Positions 52,651 to 62,177 of a stretch of DNA of 64,000 nucleotides are shown in pieces. The translations under genes and the position numbers were made by a program. Position 1 is the stretch's first letter. The number at the start of each line of letters is the position of its first letter. The DNA is from Numida meleagris (Eukaryota > Chordata > Aves > Galliformes > Numididae), in NCBI RefSeq assembly GCF_002078875.1, contig NC_034412.1:28066746-28130745 (forward strand). Direction: 5' to 3'. Below the pieces are notes generated by a model. That model had not been told where the DNA came from, made no database searches, and saw nothing but the letters and a program-made list of their open reading frames with translations.

Positions 52651-55600
52651 ACTCTCCAAGCCAGAATACCAACTGGAAGGCTTCAATCAGGAAAATTTTC
52701 ATAGCCAAGGAAGAATTTCAGTCAAAAAAACACTTTGACGTATTAGACAAAGTTTTAGGCACTCATTTGGAGTGCTGGAAAGCCAAAAGATTGCCCATTA
52801 CAATTTTTAAATGAAACTGAAGCAGCACTTGACATCCCAAGTGAATGACCTCATTTTATAAATACTATCTACCACCAAAGAGCTGTAGCTTCACATATAA
52901 CTTCTCAAAAGTAAGTTACCACACTCCTGATAATCCAGAATGAATACATTTATAAAAATATTGAAAATGCTCTCGATGATAAGGAGTACTGTTTTTACAC
53001 TCTAAGTAGAGACATCAAAAAAACCACAGCACAAAAATCCTCATGTTCTCACCTTAGAATATATCACTTACTGATTAGTATCAAATATTAGAAAGTTGTT
53101 TGACTGAAAAAATGCTTTTATATAAACTCAAATTACTTTTTAAAATACCAGTTTCCTTTGGAAAGTAAATTGCAAATTTTAGCAAACTGTTATACGTAGG
53201 TTAATGGCAGCAGAATGGGACCTTTAATTTCCATTGTCTACAAATGCTTAACTTGTTGGGTACATAATGTGATATGTGTGTATAAAACAAATTGGAATGC
53301 TTGAATTAAAGTGAATAATTACATTTTGTTTGCACAGCTTTTCAGCTTTTTAGGCATATCATAACTTGTTATAGGACCTTAAGACAAGCCCCCTCTTATG
53401 TTAAGATTCTGTACCCCAAAAGCTTATTTTGGTTCCTTGCTCAAGTTGTTTCATTCAGCGCACATCCTGAGAACCATACAGAGATAAAAATTTTGGAGAG
53501 CAGGTGCTCAGAAACTTTCATTCACAATCCCACTGTGAACACTGCATATGTGTCAGCTCTCCTGGGACCAAATGACAAATGAAGCCAGTTTCTGGTAACA
53601 GAAGCCTACTGCTATTTGCTGTCTTTCGGTGCTCTTAAGAGATAGTCTAAAATCTGTGTACTCAAAGAGTAAAAAATTCTATTTTAGGCACAGAAATGTT
53701 GGAGTGAAAGAAGTTGAACCCTCAATACATAATAATACTCAACACTTTTACCTTCAGCCATTTTCTATAAAAAAGCTTGCTAATCCTTACTGCACCTCTA
53801 TAAAACTACTACTCATCACTACAACAGGAGACTGAACCACTAACATTCATCTCTATTAAGTCAAGCAAATTGAATCAGGTTAGTATTGCAAATGTAAATC
53901 AATTCCAGATGTGCTAAGTAACCCAACCTCTAATCTCTTGGGAAAGCATATTTTACAAGTTGGAAGGTGCTTCTATGATGAATGATATTTGTATAACAAT
54001 ATTATACACACGAAGCCAACACAGACTTCATACAAAGACAACATATTTCAAAGCAAAACTCAGAACTGCTATACAGGATCAGAAAACATTATTCTGTAAC
54101 AAATGAATAAACACAGTGTATACATATGAATAACGTTAATATTCATGATGTCTCCTTTTTTCATCCTCTCGGTAATGATTTAAAATCCATTCATATTTAC
54201 ATTCATATTAGCTATACACCTGTGGAGAACATGTTAACAACTCTACCACGAAAAATGGCTACTTTGAGAAATTTTCAAGTATCTACATAAACTATTTATG
54301 TAGACTCACTTATTTCATATGCACATTATGATTTGAGGGAATGAAGTTAAGCATCGTGTTAAAGTAGACTACTGGTGATTTCTTGAACAGAGTAAGTTTC
54401 TGATTCATCTTTTTTGTTTTCTTCCCAATCCCTGATCTAACAACTTGTCAAAATTTAATACTGACTCTACACTGAAGAAAAACTTTCCAACAGCTAGATA
54501 AAATCCTTGACATTTAAAGTTACAGTGCAAGAATTAGCCTTTTCCTACCTACATTCTCCCGTTTTCCTCCTTTGATTCATCCTTCTTCTCAAATACCAGT
54601 AATTATAGATTTCTACACATCTTAAACACGCTAAGTGATTAGTTAGTTACGTGACATAACGAGTCTTAAAGTAAAATTTGTCATAGCATTATATGCATTC
54701 AATTCAATTCCATTCAAAATACGCATTCACTCCTACGTGTTTGAAAAGAGCCACCATACTCTAGTTTGCCATAATGGTTTTGCCACCAGAGGCCAGAAGT
54801 TTTTGCCTGCTGGTACTCTAGGAAGATAGGATGTATATATGCCACTCATTTCGCTAAGTAATACCTAGAAGATGTACAGTGCAGTCATCTTGCATTAAAG
54901 GCGCAACATTAATTGCCCAGAAAAAAATGCATTTGAAGTATAAACTAAGTCAAAGCACTTTGAAACCCATCAAGAACTCATTCAAAGAATTGTAACTACT
55001 CTGAAATCACACTACAGATACTCTGTGTTCTGATTTTCTTTGAAAGGATTTGTCTACAAAGCTTTTGAACTGCTACAAGACAAACTGTAAGGCAGTCATC
55101 ATTCCCTGAGACCTGATCAGCAGCTTACTGAACCTTTGATGACCTTTCTGAGGTTAGATTTGGGCCAGCAATGTCATTAGCATACCCAGTACTGTTCTGG
55201 TACACTTCTCAGTGATGTATCATCAAAAAAATCATTTGAAGCCTAAGACATTTGTTTTCAGATAATGTTTGCTCCTACGGAGGCTAAAAGCTACCATCAT
55301 TTTGATAGTCACTGAAGTCAAAATATAGCCCCCTATGTGCCCAGAGGTATTCTCATGTCCTTTCAATACATTAGGTACAAACTGAACACAACAGTTACAA
55401 ATCAGAACTGGAAGCTAGAAAACTGAAACTGATAATGTAGCTGTAAACACTGATACAAAAATTACTTTCCTTCTGTGAATGTATGTAGCTTCTCATGAGA
55501 GTATTAAAATGATTAAGACTATAGACTAAGTTTGTTATCTCGAAAACACCTGGATAGTAACAGCTCTAAGTTTACCACGTAAATTTAGGAGGCTGCATGT

Positions 55601-55989
55601 ACCAAAGGTTACTGTGATTTGTTTTCAGTACTGCACTCTTGAGATGACTGGTCAAACAAACAAAACCACCAAATTCAGTCAATTACAGCCAATCAATTAC
55701 TTAGATTAATCTACAAGCATGCTAGTATTTAGTCTCCCAGTAGTTCTAGGAAAACAATTATTTATTTATGGATTAACCAGGAATAGCTTCCATCTATGGC
55801 TATTTACACCACTGAGAAGATTTAAAAGATCTATGCACAAGGAAGACAGAGCAGGAATTCAGTTCCACTCATGACTAACTATAGTAAATTTCAGGCTTTC
55901 CTAAGAAGCCAAACAATTAGCAGAGTTTGTATTTTCTGAACACTACCAAAAAATCAGCTTTTACTTAGAAAAGTAGAAATACATTTTGT
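52651..55989. other. AT-rich non-coding DNA, nothing recognised
   Basis: About 3.3 kb between the two solo LTRs without a recognised gene or element. A weaker CTCF-like match, CCACCAGAGGCCAGA, lies at 54,783-54,797 (13 of 15 consensus positions). Confidence 0.5.
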
Positions 55990-56538
55990 GCGTGTGTCAT
56001 GGTTTTATGATTTTCGGTTATTGGTATTCCACATCACAACATCATGTAGTGGATATACCTGGTTCTCGGAAGAGAAGGACTACTACAGTCCCCACGGTAC
56101 TTTGCTCCTCTGTTACCATTTTCCAGCCGGAGGGTGTCTGGAGGGAAAAGATAAAAGCTCACAGTATAAAAACTTGCAGATCATGATACCTCGTCCCTTT
56201 TTCCGCCGTCTCTCGTCTTGGCAGCACCTCGCTCTCCAGCCATCTTATCGTCGGTAGTAGAGTAAGGCCTACCTTGATTTTGGGACATTCTCTCTCTTTT
56301 ATTGGATTTATCAGCTTAAATTGTAATTATATCGTATTGTAGTGTGTTGTTTTGCATTCCGATATCTTATTTAGTAAATTAGTTTGTTTCTCCTCAGATT
56401 GTTGCCGCTGTTCTTTGCTCTCAGGGCCATCTCCTTACCCTTTTTCCCTTTTCCCTTTTCACGGGGTGTGGACCCATGGATCCCCCGTCCCCTTCGTTCC
56501 AGAACCGGGCCGAACACCTGTAAACCGTTGACAGCGTG
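55990..56538 (+). mobile_element. solo LTR of an ERV-L-like retrovirus with perfect 5-bp duplication
   Basis: The LTR starts TGTCATGGTTTTATGATTTT (55,995) and ends AAACCGTTGACA (56,533), 539 bases, with TG...CA ends and near-palindromic termini (TGTCATGG / CCGTTGACA). It is flanked by identical GCGTG (55,990-55,994 and 56,534-56,538), the 5-bp duplication expected for ERV-L and many other retroviruses. A TATA box (TATAAAA, 56,165-56,171) lies about 170 bases in, followed by a pyrimidine-rich region and a GC-rich end. It resembles the chicken ERV-L LTR as I remember it. No internal sequence remains, and the duplication is intact. Confidence 0.88.
56165..56171 (+). promoter_or_regulatory. TATA box of the solo LTR
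   Basis: TATAAAA in the expected place for the U3 promoter of the 55,995-56,533 LTR, with transcription expected to start about 25-30 bases downstream. It is intact, so this solo LTR could in principle still start transcription to the right, toward the ERV at 57,005. Confidence 0.5.
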
Positions 56539-57004
56539 AAACTTTACTTGGAAAATGAAGAGTTTTCAATGCACTTCTTCAATTTACAGATTGTGTTTTG
56601 TTATAATCAGTGTTCAACTCACACTTGAATATCATTAAAAGGCAGAACAGTTTTCTGGAATAAAGGTCTCTGTACCAGAGCTCTCGCAGCAATTCTGCCA
56701 AGTGAAATTTTCCATTTAGCTCATGGCTCAATATGCAGATAAAAACAAAAACTGGAAATGAAAAGAATTAATATTCTCCCAAGTTGGACTGTATAAGTTT
56801 GCCCCAAATCTCCTTAGGATCTTAAGGTATGCAGAAGAATATTACTATTGCTTCCTGAAATAAACTTCATTCTCCTGTTTGTAACAATACACTATTTTAT
56901 CACCATCGCTGTTGTTCAGAAAGTGTTTCTCTCATGATCAATTCAGATTTTAAAAAGCCAGGTAAATATCCAGTTCTTCTTCTAACAAGAATGCAATTTA
57001 CACC
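56539..57004. other. spacer between solo LTR and ERV
   Basis: About 465 AT-rich bases with nothing recognised. It is the 5' flank of the ERV. The matching 3' flank, needed to find its target duplication, lies outside the window. Confidence 0.5.
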
Positions 57005-57268
57005 TGTATGGGAACTGCTGAGTCATGCCTGAACCACTGATTGAGCACCTGGAGGAAAGACCCAGTCAGCCCTGGGAGCACAGGTGAACGCAATTAGGCC
57101 TCATTTAAGGGCTGACTGCCCCTGAGGAAGGATCTCTTACTGGAGATCCCTCCCTGGTGGGAGCCTTTCCCTGCAAGCCCAGAATCTTCTGATCCGGGTG
57201 AGCACTGTATTTTCCTTCCACCTTTTTGTAACGCTATTTCCACTGCATTAGTCCTTCTGATTGCTACA
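57005..57268 (+). mobile_element. 5' LTR of the ERV (about 264 bp)
   Basis: The proposed ends are TGTATGGG and TGCTACA, giving a TGTA...TACA inverted terminus, directly followed two bases later by a good primer-binding site. The LTR is short. It has a perfect 11-base inverted repeat, CAGTCAGCCCT (57,063-57,073) and AGGGCTGACTG (57,108-57,118), enclosing a TATA-like CATTTAAGG, and a second hairpin GGATCTC (57,130-57,136) / GAGATCC (57,143-57,149). A CGGGTGAGC near 57,195 could act as a splice donor. No AATAAA is seen. The 5' boundary is inferred from the TGTA/TACA symmetry, because the 3' LTR is outside the window. Confidence 0.65.
57063..57118 (+). promoter_or_regulatory. 11-bp inverted repeat around a TATA-like box in the LTR
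   Basis: CAGTCAGCCCT and its exact reverse complement AGGGCTGACTG are separated by 34 bases; the TATA-like TTTAAG ends in the right arm. It could form a stem-loop or be a pair of binding sites for one factor. Confidence 0.45.
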
Positions 57269-57270
57269 TT

Positions 57271-57288
57271 TGGCGAGCCATGCAGACC
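57271..57288 (+). other. primer-binding site, best fit tRNA-Arg
   Basis: TGGCGAGCCA at 57,271-57,280 begins with TGG (complement of the tRNA CCA tail), two bases after the LTR end. It matches the first ten bases expected for the complement of the 3' end of tRNA-Arg(ACG) as I remember it; later bases match only in part (CAG at 57,283-57,285). Minus-strand DNA synthesis would start here. Other arginine tRNAs fit less well. Confidence 0.5.
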
Positions 57289-57299
57289 AAAATATTGAA

Positions 57300-58859
57300 A
57301 TGGCTTTCCTTTTGAATGTCTTTAAGTGGGCCAAGGGGGAAAACATCACCCTCTAGATAAAACCTTGCCAGGGCACATGGCAGGATTTCTGGGTTCACCC
57401 TTTTATGAACTGGCAGCCATAACTGAAAACTGGGGTCCCTTACGGGATAGTGGGAATATTTCCCAATCACCATCTGGCATGGCAAAATGTTTTTACAGAT
57501 TAGATAAAAATACCCTGATTACAAAGGAACGCCGACTGGCTGTGTCCACCGTGGCATGGCCCCTATTAATGGCTCTAAATCATGCAGAACTTTCAAATAA
57601 TACTTTAGAAAACAAGAACCAGCTACTGCGTGATCGCATTGAGAAACTCAAGCAAGAGCTTGGCCTATTGATGGGGGAAAAAAATCAAGTCTAACTTTCC
57701 CCTTAAAGAAAATACAGAATATTGCATTGGAAAATACTCAGGGCCCTGAACCAGTAGACCCGGGTAATCCAACAGGGAAAACCTCTAGATTAGATCCCGA
57801 AGCCCCACTTGAGGTGGATCTCTTCGAGAGCCGACCTGTACTGACGCAAAAAACCAAGAAAGATACAGGACAGACCAGCAGGGGTGCCCCCTAATCAATG
57901 GCCCCCTGCCCAAACCCATCTCCATGTAACAGCTCACCCCTATACGGCGTCTGAATTGATGGATTTGGTGCAACGATTTCGGCAGAAACCAAGGGAAAGT
58001 GTACCAGCTTGGTTACTCCGATTATGGGACATGGGGGCAGAGAGTGTTGTGGTCAATGGACCAGAGGTTTCCAAGCTCGCATCCATTACCTCGCACCCTG
58101 CCCTTAGACAAAGGCTGTATGCCACCATGCAACATAATGAGGAGAATCATACCTTAATGGATTGGTTGATGGCGGCATGCCATATCACTTGGCCTAATAA
58201 GGCCGATATCCTGGTGCATGCAGATTTACGGTCCTCCATGGAGGACCTCCAAACGTATATTCGTGAGCTAGGAATGAAAGAGGCCATTTACGAGGACGCC
58301 TTTGAAAGTCCTGACTTAGTAAAATTCTCAGCCGGAATGAGGGACCTAATTTTACAGCAGGCACCCTTCCACCATTACGGCACACTGTTATCTATATTGA
58401 ACCCCCTAGTGGCCTCAGAGGCCATTGCTCAGCAGGCTGCCCAGTTGGTGGCTGACCTGGGGGAGAGGGAGCACTTAAGGGCAAGGCGTAATATTAGGAA
58501 GGTGGAAGGGGCTGAGGTAGATCCAGTAATTAAAACTGGAAAAGCTGCCCCACAGACACCCCGATCGGGCCTCATATGGGTATCCCGTAAACAGATGTTC
58601 AATGACCTCATACGGGCCGGGGTGGCTTTTGCTAAAATCAATCGCCAACCTAATCATGTTTTGCTTCAATTATGGAAACAACTAAGGGACGATCAAAAGA
58701 ACAGGGGTACAAATAATTGAACAAATACCAGAAAATACTTGGAACCTAGAGGACTTCATAGTCCCTAATAAAAGGAAAAAGCCGCCCCAGGTGACTCGGG
58801 CTACGATGCCCAAGCCGCCTGAGGAAAAAGACTTGGCTCTCGCCCAATTCATGGCTTGA
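57300..58859 (+). pseudogene. ERV gag, broken by several frameshifts
   Basis: Gag would form the capsid core. The ATG at 57,300 lies only 12 bases past the primer-binding site and reads 18 codons to a TAG. The frame open from 57,326 then continues to 57,694, with a heptad-rich stretch ending LRDRIEKLKQELGLLMGEKN, likely a coiled coil. A second frame is open from about 57,680 to 57,893, and the first frame returns from 57,845 to 58,720 with a capsid-like region (YTASELMDLVQRFRQKP, AWLLRLWDMGAES, LASITSHPALRQRL). A third frame carries the basic tail (NKRKKPPQ) to TGA at 58,857. Two shifts lie at A runs (about 57,680 and 57,848). No CCHC zinc knuckle is seen. The layout recalls Soprano/ENS-1 of galliforms, from memory only. 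Dead as it stands. Confidence 0.75.
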
Positions 58860-58945
58860 TAGGGGATATTAGTCCCCATGTAACTAGGGCCTCCAGACAG
58901 AACCAGAGGCCCTATGTTGAGCTGACCATTTTTGGTCCCAAAAGA
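58856..58945 (+). pseudogene. ERV protease, 5' part (before the CR1 insertion)
   Basis: The protease frame overlaps the end of gag by a few bases in another frame (gag stops at TGA 58,857-58,859), the arrangement used for ribosomal frameshifting in many retroviruses. Up to the CR1 junction it encodes RASRQNQRPYVELTIFGPK, the lead-in strand of a retroviral aspartic protease. The catalytic part resumes on the far side of the CR1 at 61,948. Confidence 0.6.
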
Positions 58946-59067
58946 GGACCAGGAGCTGGCAGGGCTTATAGAGAGGGCTTTAAACTAGAGAGGAAGGGGA
59001 TAAAGCCAGCCCTGCAGGAGGTGTGCCTAGGCGGGCATCGGGATTAGGGGTGAGGCAAGGGGCTCAG

Positions 59068-61862
59068 CTCAAGTGCGTCTATGCCAGTGCCCACAGCATG
59101 AGCAACAAACAGGATGAGCTGGAAGCCTTTGTGCAGCAGGCAAACTATTGACCTAGTTGCCATTACGGAAACATGGTGGGATCGCTCCCATGACTGGAGT
59201 GCTGCAATGGATGGCTACAAGCTCTTCAGAAAGGATAGGCAAAGAAGGAGGGGTGGTGGCGTGGCTCTCTATGTTAGAGACTGTTAATGTTATTGAACTT
59301 GCAACTGGGGAAGACAACGTTGAAGCTCTGTGGGTTAGAATCAAGGGAAAGGCTGACAAGGCAGACATCCTGGTGGGGGTCTGTTATAGACCGCCTAACC
59401 AGGATGAAGAGACAGATGAGGCATTCTATAAACAGCTGGCTGAAGTTGCGCAATTGCCTGCCCTTGTCCTCATGGGAGACTTCAACTTCCCTGTTATATG
59501 CTGGGAATACAACACGGCACAGAAGAAGCAGTCTAGGAGGTTTCTAGAGTGTATGGAAGGTAACTTCCTTCTGCAGCTGGTGAGAGAACCTACAATGGGA
59601 GGTGCCCTGCTAGACCTGCTGTTTACAAACAGGGAAGGTCTGGTGGGGGATGTGGAAGCTGGGGGCTGCCTTGGACATAGCGACCATGAGATGGTAGAGT
59701 TCTCGATTCTTGGTGGAACCAGGAGAGGGGACAGCAAAACGGCGACCTTGGACTTTCAGAGGGCAGACTTTGAATTGTTCAGGAGACTGGTAGGAAGGGT
59801 TCCTTGGGATCTGGTCTTGGAAGGTAAAGGGGTCCAGGAAGGCTGGTTGCTCCTCAAGGAGGAAGTCCTGAAGGCGCAGGAACAGGCTGTCCCCCTGAGC
59901 CACAAGATGAGCCGGCGGGGAAAGAGACCGGCGTGGATGAACAGGGAGCTTTTCCTGAGGCTCCAGGAGAAAAAGAGAATCTACCTCCTGTGGAAGAAGG
60001 GACAGGTAACTCAGGGAGAGTACAAAGAGGTTGCCAGGATGTGCAGGGAGAAAATTAGAAAGGCAAAGGCCCAGCTCGAATTAAGCTTGGCTGCTGNNNN
60101 NNNNNNNNNNNNNNNNNNNNNNNNNNNNNNNNNNNNNNNNNNNNNNNNNNNNNNNNNNNNNNNNNNNNNNNNNNNNNNNNNNNNNNNNNNNNNNNNNNNN
60201 NNNNNNNNNNNNNNNNNNNNNNNNNNNNNNNNNNNNNNNNNNNNNNNNNNNNNNNNNNNNNNNNNNNNNNNNNNNNNNNNNNNNNNNNNNNNNNNNNNNN
60301 NNNNNNNNNNNNNNNNNNNNNNNNNNNNNNNNNNNNNNNNNNNNNNNNNNNNNNNNNNNNNNNNNNNNNNNNNNNNNNNNNNNNNNNNNNNNNNNNNNNN
60401 NNNNNNNNNNNNNNNNNNNNNNNNNNNNNNNNNNNNNNNNNNNNNNNNNNNNNNNNNNNNNNNNNNNNNNNNNNNNNNNNNNNNNNNNNNNNNNNNNNNN
60501 NNNNNNNNNNNNNNNNNNNNNNNNNNNNNNNNNNNNNNNNNNNNNNNNNNNNNNNNNNNNNNNNNNNNNNNNNNNNNNNNNNNNNNNNNNNNNNNNNNNN
60601 NNNNNNNNNNNNNNNNNNNNNNNNNNNNNNNNNNNNNNNNNNNNNNNNNNNNNNNNNNNNNNNNNNNNNNNNNNNNNNNNNNNNNNNNNNNNNNNNNNNN
60701 NNNNNNNNNNNNNNNNNNNNNNNNNNNNNNNNNNNNNNNNNNNNNNNNNNNNNNNNNNNNNNNNNNNNNNNNNNNNNNNNNNNNNNNNNNNNNNNNNNNN
60801 NNNNNNNNNNNNNNNNNNNNNNNNNNNNNNNNNNNNNNNNNNNNNNNNNNNNNNNNNNNNNNNNNNNNNNNNNNNNNNNNNCTTTGCTGGGTAAGGAGCT
60901 GGCTAGAGGGCCGGGCCCAGAGGGTGGTGGTGAATGGAGTTAAATCCAGCTGGTGACCGGTCACGAGTGGTGTTCCCCAGGGGTCAGTGCTGGGGCCTGT
61001 CCTCTTCAATATCCTTACTGATGACCTGGATGAGGGCATTGAGAGCACCCTCAGTAAGTTTGCAGACGACACCAAGCTGGCAGGAAGTGTCAATCTGCCT
61101 GGGGGTAGAGAGGCCCTACAGAGAGATCTGGACAGGCTGGATCTCTGGGCTGAAGCCAACGGGATGAGGTTCAACAAGACCAAGTGCTGGGTCCTGCACT
61201 TTGGCCGCAACAACCCCAGGCAATGCTACAGGCTTGGGGCAGAGTGGCTGGAAAATTGTATGGAGGAAACGGACCTAGGAGTATTAGTTGACGCTCGGCT
61301 GAGCATGAGCCAGCAGTGTGCCCAGGTGGCCAAGAAGGCCAATGGCATCCTGGCTTGTATCAGAAATAGTGTTGCCAGTAGGAGTAGGGAAGTCATTCTC
61401 CCTCTGTACTCAGCCCTGGTGAGGCCCCACCTTGAGTACTGTGTCCAGTTTTGGGCCCCTCATTGCAAGAAAGACATGGAGGCCCTGGAGCGTGTTCAGA
61501 GGAGGGAGACAAAGCTAGTGAGGGGTCTGGAGCACAGGCCTTATGAGGAGCAGCTGAGGGAGCTGGGATTGCTCAGTCTGGAGAAGAGGAGGCTCAGGGG
61601 AGACCTCATCGCTCTCTATAACTATCTGAAGGGAGGTTGTAGTGAGCTGGGGTTCGGCCTCTTCTCTCTTGTAACTAGTGACAGGACAAGGGGGAATGGC
61701 CTCAAGTTGCGCCAGGGGAGATTTAGGCTGGACATTAGGAAATACTACTTTTCTGAAAGAGTGGTCAGGCACTGGAACGGGCTGCCCAGGGAGGTGGTGG
61801 AGTCACCGTCCCTGGAGGTGTTCAAAAAACATTTAGATATAGCGCTGGGAGACATAGTTTAG
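59068..61862 (+). pseudogene. CR1 ORF2 (endonuclease-RT), broken
   Basis: ORF2 should supply the APE-type endonuclease and reverse transcriptase for target-primed reverse transcription. The N-terminus is open in one frame to TGA at 59,149, in a second frame at 59,150-59,284 (DLVAITETWWDRSHDWSAAM, with the catalytic Glu of TET), then in a third frame to the gap (GVCYRPPNQ, MGDFNFP, and LGHSDHEMVEF with the catalytic SDH). After the gap the same frame has a TGA at 60,954-60,956, then [14 protein letters not shown], the intact RT box FADDTKLAG, then [20 protein letters not shown] and ends at TAG after 61,862. Two frameshifts and one stop make it non-functional. Codons are otherwise well kept, which fits a recent insertion. 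Confidence 0.88.
60097..60881. other. assembly gap (785 N)
   Basis: Run of N in the CR1 ORF2 between the endonuclease and the second half of RT. The translated frame is the same on both sides (difference divisible by three), but the N length may be nominal. Confidence 0.98.
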
Positions 61863-61947
61863 TGGGGTTGTTGGTGGTAAGTGGATGGTTGGACTAGATG
61901 ATCTTGTAGGTCTTTTCCAACCTAGCTAATCCTATGATTCTGTAAGA

Positions 61948-62177
61948 ACATACAAAGGGTTATGGCACTGGTTGACACAGGTGCGGAAACGTCAATTATT
62001 TATGGGGATCCGACTAAGTTTAATGGGGATAGAGCGATGATTGGTGGCTTCGGGGGACAGACCATTCCAGTTACCCAGACGTGGTTGAAACTGGGGGTTG
62101 GGTGTCTCCCACCCTGGGAGTATAAGGTGTCTATTGCCCCAGTCCTAGAGTACATCTTGGGCATAGACATTTTATGA
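61948..62177 (+). pseudogene. ERV protease, catalytic part
   Basis: Immediately after the CR1 the ERV resumes and encodes ALVDTGAETSII at 61,965-62,000, the D-T-G active site of a retroviral aspartic protease (DTGAE at 61,974-61,988). A flap-like MIGGFGGQTIP follows, and a C-terminal ILGIDIL ends the domain. A TGA at 62,175-62,177 is followed in the same frame by pol-like sequence and a second TGA at 62,217-62,219. In this lineage pro and pol are probably one reading unit, so both stops are damage. The protease is also cut from its first strand by the CR1. Confidence 0.8.

Larger units (their letters stand above)
58946..61943 (+). mobile_element. CR1 LINE nested in the ERV protease
   Basis: A 3.0-kb CR1 in plus orientation interrupts the ERV. 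It starts in the ORF1-ORF2 linker (about 58,950-59,060, GGGCTTTAAACTAGAGAGG type), contains endonuclease, RT and the post-RT region, and ends with TCCAACCTAGCTAATCCTAT and GATTCTGT at 61,943. AAGA is found at both junctions (58,942-58,945 and 61,944-61,947) and could be a 4-base target duplication. The full element is about 4.5 kb, so ORF1 is lost. A 785-base N gap (60,097-60,881) hides the first half of RT. The 3' end is nearly identical to the 12,991 CR1, so this is a young subfamily. It must be younger than the ERV that it splits. Confidence 0.9.

Noticed and set aside
59157..60956. One continuous 599-codon protein
   Set aside because: It begins out of frame in the endonuclease N-terminus (the true frame there is another), crosses 785 N, and ends at a stop that lies inside RT. 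It was split into a broken CR1 ORF2.
60011..61213. 400-codon minus-strand open frame across the second gap
   Set aside because: Mostly N, and the rest is the antisense of CR1 ORF2 RT and endonuclease sequence on the plus strand. CR1 sequence is stop-poor on its antisense strand, so long shadows are common.
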